NCBI RefSeq assembly: GCF_002443255.2 | Contig: NW_019211456.1 | Location: 57,331,578-57,395,577, forward strand | Direction: 5' to 3' | Length of the DNA: 64,000 nt | DNA from: Varroa destructor | Taxonomy: Eukaryota > Arthropoda > Arachnida > Mesostigmata > Varroidae | Part shown: one piece after another, positions 26,201 to 40,100 of the stretch | How the letters are laid out: the number at the start of each line of letters is the position of its first letter | Position numbering within the stretch: the stretch's first letter is position 1 | The notes under the pieces: generated by a model | Seen by the model: the letters and a program-made list of their open reading frames with translations, nothing else | Told to the model about the DNA's origin: nothing | Databases searched by the model: none | Translations under genes and position numbers: made by a program

Positions 26201-29200
26201 AATCTGGTAGCAGTTCAATACGTAGCTAAAAAAGCTTTAGGGCAATAAGTCATTTACAGCCCACAAAGTTGCGTTGCATAAAGTCAAGAAATTTTATTTA
26301 AAAATATTCAGTCTGTGCTATGACGTCAGTCTACTTAAGAGCCTAGTTTCTAATAGTCTATATATCTGTTCACAAGGGGTTCGACGATTCACTGCATTGC
26401 AAGTGAGAATGGTGAAGCAGATTTGAATTTTGCGCTTAACGTATTGAGCGCACACACACCACATCAATAGGTTATGAACCGGGCATTTGTGCGCCTCTTA
26501 GCAGGAATGACCAGTTAGATCGACTGTATTTTGACTCTGCACGAAAATTCGATGAACCAAATACAACTCAGATAGAGGGATCCACGTTCGTCTATCGTCC
26601 ATGTTTTAGAACCTTAATTTAAATCCCAGCCAAAGCAGCTACACATACGTTTATGTTCGACTTACCGTAATACAGTTCGCCCCATCCAGCTACCGTAGCG
26701 CTACCCCTGTACTCTGCATCGTCGCCTTTCGTCGTAGGAACACAGATAGGAGCGATTCCTTGTCCGTACAATGTCGGTCGTTGTAATCTGTGAAAATATA
26801 GAGCACACGGTAGAGTGTTGGTACGGCAACAATGTTGATTCACTCATTCCTTGACACGAGTAGTAATGCGGAGCTCGACTCATATAGCGTCGCGTAACAT
26901 AATTGCTTCTTAACTAACTGTTGCTGATAGGTGACTTAAAATCACGACTTTATAGAAGCTGTCCTGCTGCCCTATCACTCGTGTAAAGTATTTAGTGCGT
27001 CAGCAGTAGCAAACATGGACGAATGTACCTCAAGATGGCAATATCATTCAAGTATGTACGGTTGTTGAATTGTGGATGACTAAAGACGCGGCTGACGTCG
27101 ATATTTACTGGGTTTGCTCCATCATCGACGCCCAAATAGTCATGTTCACCCAGTCGTACTGTGAAACGATGCGCTGGAATCCTGCATATTAACGAAAAAA
27201 CAACAGAATGAAAATACTTGCAGCGGTACAAAGCACAACAATCAAAAGCCAAATTACTCGTAACAAGGTACTAGTGATACGTTTTTATAAGAATATTATC
27301 AATATTATGATTTTTTTAATAGTATGATATTATCAAAAGAAATACTTTGAGTTAGTATGCACATTGAGCGTACTTCACGGGTAGAATTAAAATTTGACGA
27401 AAGACTTATGGTTAAAGCAAATCTTACGGAAAAAGAGCCCAGAGGAACTCCAAATCTAGTCGATAGCTTATTGTCTTTACATAATACATAAGATTTTTTC
27501 AAACGGGAGCCGCAGTACAAAGCGGGCCTTGTTGTTATGGTAATAAAATGGCTTTGTCTGGTTTCTAGTGGTACCGATGGTCCGACTTGTCTGAGATTTC
27601 AGAGAGATCTAGTAATCAAATGTAATTACTGAATAACGTTTCATATATATGGCTGTCACAATTTGTCATATAGTTAACAAATATTACACCCGCATCGAAG
27701 GTCTTATGTATAGAAAAAATAAATCGATATTTTGTGATCTTAACAAATTGTCGGTATATAAGGCCAGAAAGCCTATCGTAAGAAAAAATTATATACTGAT
27801 ACATAAATTGAAGTTTTCAATAAGATCTGTGCCAAAAACTTGATTTTGAATTTCTATTCAATGTTGATTACTTTTCTCAAGTGTTCCCTAAAATAAAGCT
27901 TATCAATTTTTCTTAGTACGTGAGTCTTGAAAAGACAATTTGGTTCACAGCATAGCACTGATTTATATTTGCGCTCAAATTGAAGTGAACCAAACACTAT
28001 TTGATTCGTCTGAGATTGGTATAAAATTGCAAACAGATAGGAAAATTATCTTTGTAGTAGGCTACCGATATAGAACGGACTTTCATTCATACTATCTTCC
28101 AGATCCTTGGCCGGGGAACCCTATAATGTTTTTAAAAACTCATTTATATTGTGTGGCCACCATAACTTGACTTAATATATGACATAATAATGACTTAGAG
28201 ACCTATTTTTGCTTGCTTAATTATCCATTTATCTACTCTTTACAAACTCTATTAGACACAATGTTTCACTAGTGCCATCCGTCACTTTTTAATAGGCTAA
28301 CGGCCTGACTATTCGATTTCCAGCTGTTTTACTCAAATAACCTGTCTTCCAATCCTGCAACCCGTGCTGCATTTATGGCGCACTAATCGAATGCCTAGCG
28401 CTACTTACCGCTGTAACGGCCTTACTTTTCCCATGGAATTTGTGTTAGGACTTTCACACTCATAAGCAGGTGCCCTGAATAGCTAGGGACCCTGCATCAA
28501 GGGCACCTGCCTCACTATCAAGGTTAAGATTTTTTTTTACACAAAAGCCAATACTAAAGGCCGTGGCAAAAAAGTCAATTGAAAGTCATACGTAGCATTA
28601 TCTACATGGAACTCGCCTATAAAGCTAAATCGACGCTATTATTGGTCAATGAATAAATGTCACATTTGCCGAGGCTACTGGTTAGAGGAGAGCAACTTGC
28701 TATGTTATTTTGGCCTTTTTCCTAGCTGATGCCCACACACAAGTTGAATCCCACATTTTGGCCCGATTAATACAACGGTGATCTTACGCCAAGATGTATC
28801 TGTTTTCTGCTCCGCACAAATGCTCGCAGTAGAATCAAGAGCTTACTCTAGATGCCCCTAGAGCATGTAGTTTCAACGATTGGTGTAATTATTTTTTATG
28901 CTGCCAATTGTGCTGAGTGGAAAATGAAAACATCAACATGTCCTTTTCGTTCATAGTTACACACGATTTTGTTGTTTGGTCTGCACTAGGCTATTGATTG
29001 TTACATACGTATATTGATGAACAGTAGCACATCCAACGTAGTAGGATTAAGAATCGATTCGGTCGGCATAACTGGACTTCTTTTCAACAAAAGCTTGTAT
29101 ATTGTATATTTTTAAGAAAGGAACTCAGTTACATCAAACCTTTGGCCATCTGTGACTAGATATTGGCTGAATGTTGTCAGAAAATGATAAGTTTCAAGGC

Positions 29201-32200
29201 AATATTAAAAATCAACGTTTAGTTATTAAGTTTTAACTTCTAAAAGTGAAAAGGCATCGAACTGAGTTGTTATTCACGAACCAAGTCAGAATTGATGGAC
29301 AGAAACATGTGAGAGGAAATTTCTACCAAAAAAACGCACTTCAATATACACCATCACGACAGGCGAAACAGTCTGTGCCGCTTTCTAGAAAAGAAGCAGC
29401 GTTGAAAATAACGTCAAACATAAACAACAGCCATCTCAACAGCAGTGGCAAATTAATTAAATTAAATAATTAAAGTTTATACTCGCCACAGCTAGCCTGC
29501 CCCTAAAATGGTAAATAACAACCTGCACAATAATAGACTGACTGTAAATTAGACCTAAATCGCATAGCGTATGCTGCCGTTCCGATTCTATTGAACAAGC
29601 TATCGATAGCATCATTAGGTATATCGATACAAATGCTATCTTAAGTACACAGCTATTGAGAAGCTTCGACAGAGCGCGTTTCAACGTCAAATAACAAGCT
29701 TTTTTTTTTCTTTTTACCAACCAAATTTTATCAACACCCAGTTGTTTTACTTTTTATGATTCAAAGGTTCTTCAAATTTATCGATCCGCTCATTGGACAT
29801 CAGTATATAGAGAACTGTTCTGTGGTTCTTTGCGTTTAGAGCGCAGTACCCAGTGTGACACACAATTCTTGTTTATCTTTTGCTACAACGAAGTATATCC
29901 GGTTCTAAGAAATTCCTAAGAGCGATTTCAGTGAGTCTTTTTTTGAAATTGTACTTTATATGACTCGAATAGAGCAATAAAACTATTTTTCTGCATTTGA
30001 CACATTTATGTATACAATGTATGGAACATGCATACTAAAAGTACGCACACGGCGTTCTAAATCGTACTAAAACGGCTATCTATAACGGTGAAAGGGCAGA
30101 GTCTTGATGCCACAGCATCTTGTAGTCTCTGGCTGTCATCGAAACGTATGTTAAGATGGTTATATTTTTTCATACTCATTCAATATTATATAATGTTAGA
30201 CGTATTTTACGTACAATATATACGTAGTACAATATAATGCTATACGTATTCACTCACCCGAAGGCTAGAGAGATTTACATTGTTAGGATAGTTGATGATG
30301 CTGAATAATATTCTTTCACTTTTTTTCTAGCTTAATACATCTTCGTGGGGGCCATTTGGTTTAAATGCCGATAATGCAGATTTTTATCACAGGAATCAGC
30401 ATATCAAGGTTGACGTAGAAGACATTTGACATTTCAATTTAACTTCCGAACAAAAAATATCACTTATCGTTTTCGAGCTCTAATAGGCTCAGTAGACTAG
30501 TTACTTTGATCTAATTAAAGTTATTCTCAATGACCCCTTATTTAAAGCAATCGAATTACCACAGCATGAACAACCTGTCTTTGGTCGTTTTTATTTTTCG
30601 AAAACCTGTAAGTCGAATTCAGCCCGAAAAGAGCAATGGTACGATCGATCACTATCACAGAACCATTGAGTTAAAATAGATTCATTTATAAATAAGTAGA
30701 TAGAAACGTCTCAGGTCGGATTGAACCTTTGCAGAAAATTAACATGTTAAATAAATGATGAGTTAAATGTCTAACCATTCGATATGAGGTAGTTTGTCGC
30801 ATAACATAACTCCACCCGCAGATATTAGAAAAAAATAACCCCAATACACCTCTGGACACCATTTTCATGCTACCAAATGTTAGCTCGCATAATCCTGCGA
30901 AGCTCAGAGATCTGAATTATATTCCTTTGTACTGAAATAACGGGCATTGGCTAGTTTAGCCCCTAGCCTTTCTAAGCACTTTTGATGTGTAGCATAAATT
31001 CAAATATAACTAAATTTTCGTAACTTCCTAGTGAATGCCGAATAAACATATTTTGCTAAATCTAATTGAAAGACATTTAGTTAGGGCATAGCGTGGCCAT
31101 AGAAAATAAATTACCCACAAACAGACAAGGCATTATAACATCAAGTTGGTTTTATAAAAGTATGTCTGGTAAAACTATCGAATTGTCTAAAATATGGTTT
31201 ACGAATCTACAATGATTCTTTTCATATTTGTAGCCCAGTTGTAGTTCCGCTAGAGCATACACTGGGATCATTTTGTAATTTGCTCGTGAACGGAAACGTG
31301 CTCTCAAAGTAGATCTGGCGCGTTCAGCAGGAAACCTGACTCTAAGTTTTGGAGGCACAATAATATGCTCTTGTTCAGAGGAAGGTCATCATTTAGTTGA
31401 CATAAAAAGCTACCACGACGAAGAATAGGCGCTGAGGAAAGGACTGGCGAAGCGCCAGTAGCGACAACTGCCGACTTGTATCGTCCCTGCTTCCAAGCAG
31501 TAAGCAGGAAGTTTTTGGAACAAGCGAGACACAGATCTAGTAGAAACATCTGATGACGCATCCTATTCCACTCTGCCGGCTCGTTAGCAATATGCCGGAA
31601 TCAGATTTCTACCTCTCTCGTTCGTTCAGCGAACAATTTTGCACGTCTTGATTTGGCTTTAAGCACTTGACACGCTTTACGCGCTTGATACGCATTTCAG
31701 CCATTACTCGTTTTTTTATCTTTCCCGTGTGAAGGACGAAACGACAAAAGAATTTGTTTTCAATAGCGCAAACCTTGTGACCCTCTTAATCGGCCGGTCT
31801 ACTTTCGACAAACATGGCATCTCTTCTACCAACATCATCGCATGACCTGTATAACTGACGGCATTTTACGGATAACTTACGAATGATGTTAGCTAAGTTA
31901 ATCCTCTAAAGCGTACTATTGCGATGGTCGTGGGTGTATTTGCATTGAAGCCAAGTGTCAATATTACCTGTAATCTTTTCCAAATCGTCTGACCAAATAG
32001 GTCTCCTCTAAGTCAACAGGTTTTAGAGCTTTGTATAGCTTTATGCGTCGTTTCACAAGTAAGATACAAGATCTTTTTGCAATGACCTTTATCATTTCAC
32101 GAAGTACGTACCTGGCGACTAAGAAAAATTTGATCAAATTTATTGTAATGGTTGTGAATATAATCTACCATCACTCGGTGATATAATACATGTATCTATT

Positions 32201-34088
32201 TTTTTGTCAAAGGCAAATAAGTCCCTTTCTGCCTTCCCGCTTCTGGCCGGCCCTTTAGTAATAACAAACAGTGGGCTTCTTTTTCAAATACGAATATTGT
32301 TTTAACTTTAGCGCTGGCTATTATTTTAAAACCAGCTGTCCATATGCATATCATTATACAATTAACTCAAGCAGGTATCAAAAGTTCTTTACCGACTGCA
32401 CAAAGTTCGGTCGTCATAACTGGAGCTGGGCCCTTAAGAATTCTAGAGTGTTCAATATGTGGGACAAAGTTGTTTCTTGGATTGCCCCAATCGTATCGAG
32501 GTTCTTTTTCATGCCTTTGTTAGGAAAAAAAAATCTCAAAAGGCTAAGTCTAGATGTATATGTAAAAGGTAGTCAAGGTAACACAGGCATCGAGCAACAA
32601 AAACCCAGCAAAAAGTAGTGACGTGTGGGTTCATAAATAATCGTGGTAAAAAATCCACGACGTGCTCTCTCAGAGTTCAGGCCTACCTTGGCGGACAATA
32701 TTACGCAGCCCTTTTGAAACATCTTAATAACACCTATCAGTAACAGTAAAACCATTTAGCATGAATTAATGATACCCAACTTTCGCTAATCGAAGGAAGC
32801 GGTGAGAAACCGGGTTCTCCCTTTCGATCTTGCAGCTTCCTTCGCTTTGAATTTGCCTTCCCAGCTTTAGACAGGCGCCCAGGTGCCCTGCAGAAGCTTG
32901 CTGACTACCCACCGTATTGTAAATGGTACTCGTTGCATACTTATTATAGAATAATTGAGACAAAATTAATATCACAACCTTGAGATTCAATTGGTAGCGA
33001 AAACCTACTATTTATTATTATGTTTTTCATAATTACTTGCGATGCTAAACCTAATCTGACGGAAATGGCGATAGTAATTCCTTCAAGTCTCGACCGATAA
33101 CTAATAAGCAGTTACTCGTTTAACGTATCTAAACGTTGTGTGTCGTCTTCAATTTAACCGCGTGCTTACTTCTATTGCGGCAAAGCAGCACCATGGATGA
33201 CGGTGAATGAAAAATGCCGTGAGCGGAAATTTTTCCCGAATTCTACCGATCCCCTCGTTGAACAGTTACCTGTCACGAATATATTTCAAGTGTTTTGCTC
33301 TTAATCTCTGCTGAGCCGCCTTCAAAATTGTTCAAGCTACATATACACGCTAGAGCGTTCACAGAAATGTTTCCCGTCAATTCAAATTAAGCAACTTGAT
33401 ATCTTCTGGCGATATCATCCATAGCTACAATTTGCTCTTAGCATCACTAGAACAGCAGTAGTAGCACACATTGCAGATTTACTATTGCTAGTACTTGCTG
33501 GCCGATAACTATTTGTTATTATTTAGATTTCATAGCCGGGACGTTCGGCCACGGTTACCAACAACTATGCCAACTTAACCTTTACCTTCCCTGTACGAGT
33601 GAAGCGCGCCGTTCATGGCTGGCTATCTTCTACACCACGGAACCACTGGGCCTCGAGATCAGCCGGCAATCCACAAACTTAAACATCACTCATCGAATAG
33701 TCGCTAAAAGTAGGTTCGCTAATGAACAAATCGTCAAGGATTGGAACTGCTGAAGAATGTCGGTTCCGGTATAATTGAAAAAAAAAGGGTATTGGCGACA
33801 TGTCATCGCCCACAGGGTCGCTGGCATACAAACTTAGAGCCTGAGGAAGAACCCTAGTGGAAGTAGGCGACAGGATGGTGCAATGCGGCGAAATAGCATG
33901 GGAAGTCGTGAATTTAGACGGTGAGCAAGCGTCCAGCCCAAAGACACACTGGGGATTGTCTAAAACGTTCGGATGTATAAAGCCGTTGGAACATTTTGGA
34001 AACCAGTAAACCGTGGCGCACTGCAGCGGGCGTCAGAGCCCATCCGCGCATGCGGAGAAGGCAAATATTATGTGGCTGCCATCGTTCG

Positions 34089-34128
<40 letters not shown>

Positions 34129-37100
34129 TAAAATAATAAAAAAAAACAGTTGTAAACAATAAAGAGCCATCAAATCTGGTGCCAACCATAAAAGTCGCAC
34201 TTGTATACCGATAATACGTTAATTCCGATTCAGGGCTTAGTTCTTCACAGGAAATGCATTTATCAATCCGTAAACAATTGGCAGAAGATATTAGATGATA
34301 TGTTGTCATTCAAATATGTAGGTTTTAATGCCACTATTTCCAAACCACCGCGAGGTACCTCTTCAGATTAGCCGCTACATTCTTAATGAGAGTTTAAAAC
34401 TAGGCCCTCTTGAGTTTCGTAAGAAGTGGTAGTAAGAGAGCCTTGAGCATTAATTACTTATCACATAAAGCTGACTATTGAACGTGTTCAATAGTCAGTT
34501 TGAGGCGTACAGCTTTGACTCGGAGCAGTAATTTGTTGGCTGTTGTAACTATTAACGAAAGGATCAATCGAAATGATCCTTTCGTAGAGATGCTAAGGAC
34601 ATCTAGGAAAAGCAATTATTCGTTATAAAACACAAGATAAGACGGCGTTACACTTACACGTTCCCCATAAGGTTAACACAGTGCGCTGCGGTCAGTACGT
34701 GCGTCGGATCGATCAGGGCACCTCCGCAGAGTGGCGCCTTATACCCACTTCCCGAGACGTCGACAAACAGCAAAGCCTACAAATCACAATCAAGATATAA
34801 TTATTCATTAAAAAAAAAAAAAAAAAAGCAATATCATGAAGCATAGATGAAGCTAATTGTAAAATTACTGTGCACTAGATCAATGGTGAAAACGTAACGA
34901 TTTGCTCAAGCACAGATCTAAGAAATCTATAGCGATGGCAGTAATGTGGCTCGTTGTGAATATTTTCAAAATAATAAGGATGAAAATTTTATTTTTGCGC
35001 GTTCTAAAAGGAAGGACCGTGCTGCGTCGAACGTAACTGCAAAGTAAACTATCAATTTGTCCTGGGCAACACACTCGAGGCCGGGCGTCTGTGAGTCCAA
35101 TACTTTATCCAGCTTCGCGTCACAACCAGCGTTCAGAAATGCGCGTATGAATGCAGTCAAATGAGATGTGACGATCTTAGAGTTAACGTACAACTTGCAA
35201 TTTAGCTTCGCCCTTTATTTGGTAAATTCTTTACACGATAGTAATATTTATCGTAAAATAAAACAGAAGGGAAAGAACCCAGAAAAAGAGAAAAGAAACC
35301 AGAATAATTTGTATGAACGAATGACAAACATCGGTCAAAACGAATATTTTAACAGCGGTCTGTCATGCTATAAGGCACGCTTCTATTTTTCGCTTCTTTT
35401 TGTTTTTGTTCTACAATGAATTTCTCTGTCAAACTATATACCTACAGAACATAATTCAGCTGTCGAATTTCGGGATGCGTACTTTTCTGATCATGATGTT
35501 TATTTACAACAAACGGCCAACTTGGACGGAATGAATAAATTGATTTTCAAAGCGATAAAAATCATATTTATATATATAATTTGACGGAATCGTTTTTCTG
35601 AAACCAGCAAGGCCTAGGTGACATTAACGCAAGGTCTAATAGCGTAGTATTTGGTTGTTAATTTAACTAATGAAGAACGTTAGTCGACAATTACTGTCAA
35701 TACATTGGAAAACGTCGACATAAAGCAGAGAAGCAACCGATAATTTCGCTTCGTAACATATTAAATTTGTCATGGAAGTTTAGATCGCAATAGAGTTACT
35801 ATTCGTTGGTCAGAAGAAAGATGCAGTGTCTGCCATGATGCTAGCCATAGAGGCTTCATACAGAATCAAGAGATTGGCACAATAATAAGCCGTGTTGAGC
35901 ATTGAAAGTGTTTATGTATCCGTATAAAGTTTATCCTTTTTTTTTTCTTTGTGAAATTCTGACTGTTCTATCTGAACTTTAATATAACATGGAAAACAGC
36001 TAAACAATTTGACACGCGTGTGTTGTCACTCTGTGCTTAGATAATCCACTATAACAAATGCTATATAGGCGCAATATATGGTGGCACATTTTCTAACAAA
36101 GAACAAAAAAAACTGACAAATTAATAATGTCAAAAAACGAATAAAGAGCGCACAATCAAGAATTATAATGTATCGGAAATTCATAAGTTTAAGTTAAAAA
36201 CTTACAAGCCACGGCCAAGCACCTACGGCGGCCTCTCGACCTCCGACGATTCTTTTCGTAGTCGAATTTGCCAGGCCGCAGTCTATAACATTGTTGGAAA
36301 ATAAAAACATATATAATTGTTAGGAATATATTTTTACTTTATCGTAACATCAGTTCAGACTGAGTTAACAGTCTCTAGCAAATGGCCAAAACCAACATAA
36401 CTATCCTGCGTTTCTGCATGAGCTTTCATTTCATACAAAAAGGAACTGGATCATACCTACAATGGAAATAACATTTGGATTATTTTATATGCTGCAAAGA
36501 TGTATAGTTTTAATCCTATGTAATATTTTTATACGTTTCGATATATTTTCGAGCCTCAATTAATGTGAGATATCCTTCTAGCCAGTTATAGATATGATGT
36601 CAATATGCTCTCTATTTCCTTGCAGTTTCAATATGAAACGAAGCTTCCGCGTAGGACTACTGTTTCTAAATGCATAATATTCTCATAATGCTAAATGTGA
36701 ACAGAGTCACTTATACCATTGCGAAGGCTGGCGTTGTACTTAATATATAATTTAATCATTCCCCATCGATAGGATTTATGCGACCCTCTAAAAGCAATTT
36801 ACTAGTTAAACAAGCTAAAAGGGATATTTTATCGATCGGGCGATCCGTCTGTGCGCAGATATTCGCCGAGGCAGAAATGATAAGATTTCGACGACGGCTT
36901 CCTTTTTGAGTGACATTCTTCTGCGTATAGTTTTCTAGTTCGGAAAGCTGCAAGATTTTCATTTAGCTTTTTCGCTTGAGGATCCAGCCTGGAAGTATCG
37001 CTACCGTTAATAACCTTCTCAAACCTGACGTAAGCATATCTCATGTACTATCATCATAACCAAGATTCTCTTAGTCCCCTAAGTTTAGCCTGTGTTCCGC

Positions 37101-40100
37101 AGAATTTAAGCAAACCTCTCTCCTTTGTATTTTTTTTATCACACCCTCAGCTATTATCGTTGTGTGAGGAATCGCCAGTTTTAAGTGCAACATTAAGGAC
37201 CCCTTTGTCGTGTAACGCCTTAACCGTTGCTTTAAGCAGCTGGACTTTGACCCTTCCTTCCTTTCTCTGTTCGTTACTTGATGTTGTTGCGACCCTGCAA
37301 TATTGGTGCGCGAAATTGCATGTAGATAGATTACTTTCATTAAAAGCCCATCATGAACTCTCTTATCTCTCGTCATAGTTTTCTATGTCTACTAAAAATT
37401 GATCACCCTTTTAGAAGGGATATAAACATATGGCTATAGACAGGTTCGAAAGGGATGTATGTAATGGCCGCCCATGGGACTGATCTATAATCGATTCGCG
37501 GTTGATGGACTTCCGCCATGTGTCGCTTATGACTGTAACTCTTGTTCAATTTGGCCGCGGATTGTGTTTTTGACTAAATCTACAGATAATGTTACAACTA
37601 TGAGAAAGCATTTACTAGATCTTCGTCTTTCTGTAGACGTACTTATTTAGTAACATAACAGTAGTAATGACAGTTGTTAATACGACCGCTGATCCTCGGA
37701 ATTTTCGGTAAACTAACCCACTACCAGACGAGCCGCGCATAACGAATCAAGCCCTGACGTATTGGGCCACTGCTGACGTTTGGTGGTCAACGAAGCATAT
37801 GTGAATTCAAGAATACAAAAACGGCAAAGGCAGCACCAAAGAGATGCAGCATCAAACATAACTGCTCGAATAGGAATAGTGCAAACAAATTAAGTCGATA
37901 TTTCGATTTTACTACGCGCTGCTTCTCTAATAACGTGCTGACAGCTGGTTTCTTCCAGTACGAAGCAGAACAAAATGTGTCTATGACCGATTTCGAACTT
38001 AGGTTAACCCACATTTCCCTGGGTTCACCGAGCAAACACGTGATACCTGCATCTTTACTCAGGAGCATAATAGCAATACCACAAACACAAGTCTAATTAT
38101 GCACGCCTCAGTAAATGTTTCTCCTATTTTTTTATCGGAGAGAGGACCGGCGGTGCCTTACTAATTAGGATGACCTTACTGTGCATTAAATGCTTTTGTG
38201 CACGTGTTCTTGAAAACTATCAATGACAATTTTTTATAATTTAGTTTTCTTAATTAAATTATTATTATTATTTATTCTCATTCGTTTAGTAGAGCTTTCG
38301 TTATTTCGTTTCTTTTACTGCGCTTTCCGTAAATCACGAACAGTTACTGTTTTCTGTCATTTAGACTCCAGATGTTTTTCTGCAACAAACCTCAGTATAT
38401 CGCCGTTTAAAGTTGCTCCATTGCCTTTTGCTATGAAGGAACGCTCAATACGATCTATCAGAACGATTTACGGGCGGTGCTTTTGATGATGGCTATAATA
38501 ACCTGGCGGAAGTAAAGCAGTATAGACTAGCCAACCTATTTTTAATAACAAAGGAAATTATCTACCTAAACGCTGTTGTTGACAGGCTGATTACTTCATT
38601 AATCACGCATGAACCTGGAAAGCTACTGCAATTATTACATTACACCTTTCGTCGATCTGTTTAATCCTTCCCTTTAAATTTTAATTGTCTCGAGCATTAT
38701 TACATTAACATATTGAAAAACAAAGCAAGCTTGATCCTTCAACAATGGTGCGAGTGTTTCGTTCAGGACATTTCTACATAGCACATGGACAATGCTTATG
38801 ACCGCTACTGCATAAAGTAGATCTCTTAGTATAGAGCAGAACGAGTTTAATCTCCTGTTTTATTTTTTTTGTCAACACAGAACTTCATATAAACGAATGA
38901 CAAGCAGACAGACATCGAATATTCACGGTCGTATATGTACTCAGCTCACAGCGAAAAATTCGTTTCGGACTTTGGATCGTAGTTGGCAGTCCGGTCAGAA
39001 ACTAAACCAGTGAATTAATTGTCCGCGCAAATTTGTTGTGAAATAGAAGTGTGGTAAAGGAAAATAACAAATGTCTTTCCAACGTACATATTTTTGTAAA
39101 TTCCCACCGTCTACCGTTCGGAGTACGGGTACAAAACGACATAATCTGTCGTTGCATCTGGTATCAGGGAATAAACTTTTTATTACACTACTACATTTAA
39201 GGGTACCAATGATCGCATTAGACGCCCAATGACTACAGGGGGACCGAGACTAGTTACAAGTAACAAAATAATAAATTACAGTAAGAATCAAGACAAGTAC
39301 GCCACCTCAAACGTAACTAAGCTATATATTCATTCCTTAGGAACTTAGTAAGCTTCGAGAAATTCCCAAACGTCCCCAGGGCATTGCAATTGACCCGTAA
39401 CTTTCCGGTCCTTTTGCAGCTGTGGCGGTTCGGATGTATGAGTTTTCTATTGCCAGCATAGAGCCCATTCCTACGTGTTACTATTATCTTACGCACATGA
39501 CTGTAGCACACAAGAATTAGACAAGTCTATCCGTAATGTCCTTCTACGGCACTGTAGGCGTCTTCGTTGTGATGCAATGTTAGCATGCTTGCCTACTAAA
39601 CACTTCGTTTTTGCCGCGAGCCTACTACAAAGCTATTAACTCGGGCAGTATCGTACGTATTGCTCGAAACATTTGGTGCGTTCTAGTAAGTGAATTAAGA
39701 ACGACACGTAAACATTGTAGATTTTACTTGGGCCGGGCTTAATTTACGTGCGTATAAATTACGCTGGGTCAGCAGGAATTATATGGCACCTATGTATATA
39801 TAGGTATGTAATCAGTGGTAATTTAATTAGCGTAAAACATGCATATATCAAGAAACCTAAGCAGACAGCCTGCTTCATGTGGCATTCTTTTGAGGAACCG
39901 TGGGGGGGCCGAAACCTGGAACCGTAGTTCTTTTAATACTCATTGGAAAGGACGAATACGAACCGAAACAATCTTTGCATTCGTATACTTCAAAATACTT
40001 AAGTGTATATGTATATATATAAATATATATATATATACACACATGCATACATACAACGGTTTTCCTTGTAGCAATGCTAATTAAATCAAAGCTAGAAGAA

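Larger units (their letters stand above)
20975..26665 (-). other. Protease intron holding mariner and CYP4 relics
   Basis: A 5.7-kb phase-1 intron. It carries a mariner transposase relic (21358-22155) and a CYP4-like pseudogene (23440-24610), both on the opposite strand to the host gene. Nothing else recognisable was seen between or around them. Confidence 0.85.
27182..34657 (-). other. Largest protease intron
   Basis: A 7.5-kb phase-2 intron. It contains a TA microsatellite (34090-34120) and hairpins at 28466-28510, 32791-32844, 34471-34498 and 34555-34585. The segment 33540-34080 is more GC-rich and may be an old retroelement fragment, but I could not establish this. Several ORFs of 60-130 codons (for example 32271-32618 plus) have no recognisable family match and are consistent with chance. 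Confidence 0.85.

Noticed and set aside
32271..32618. 115-codon plus ORF
   Set aside because: Lies in an intron, with no recognised domain and chance-compatible length.
33914..34309. 131-codon minus ORF
   Set aside because: Its length is inflated by a TA microsatellite read as Ile-Tyr; no motif on either side.
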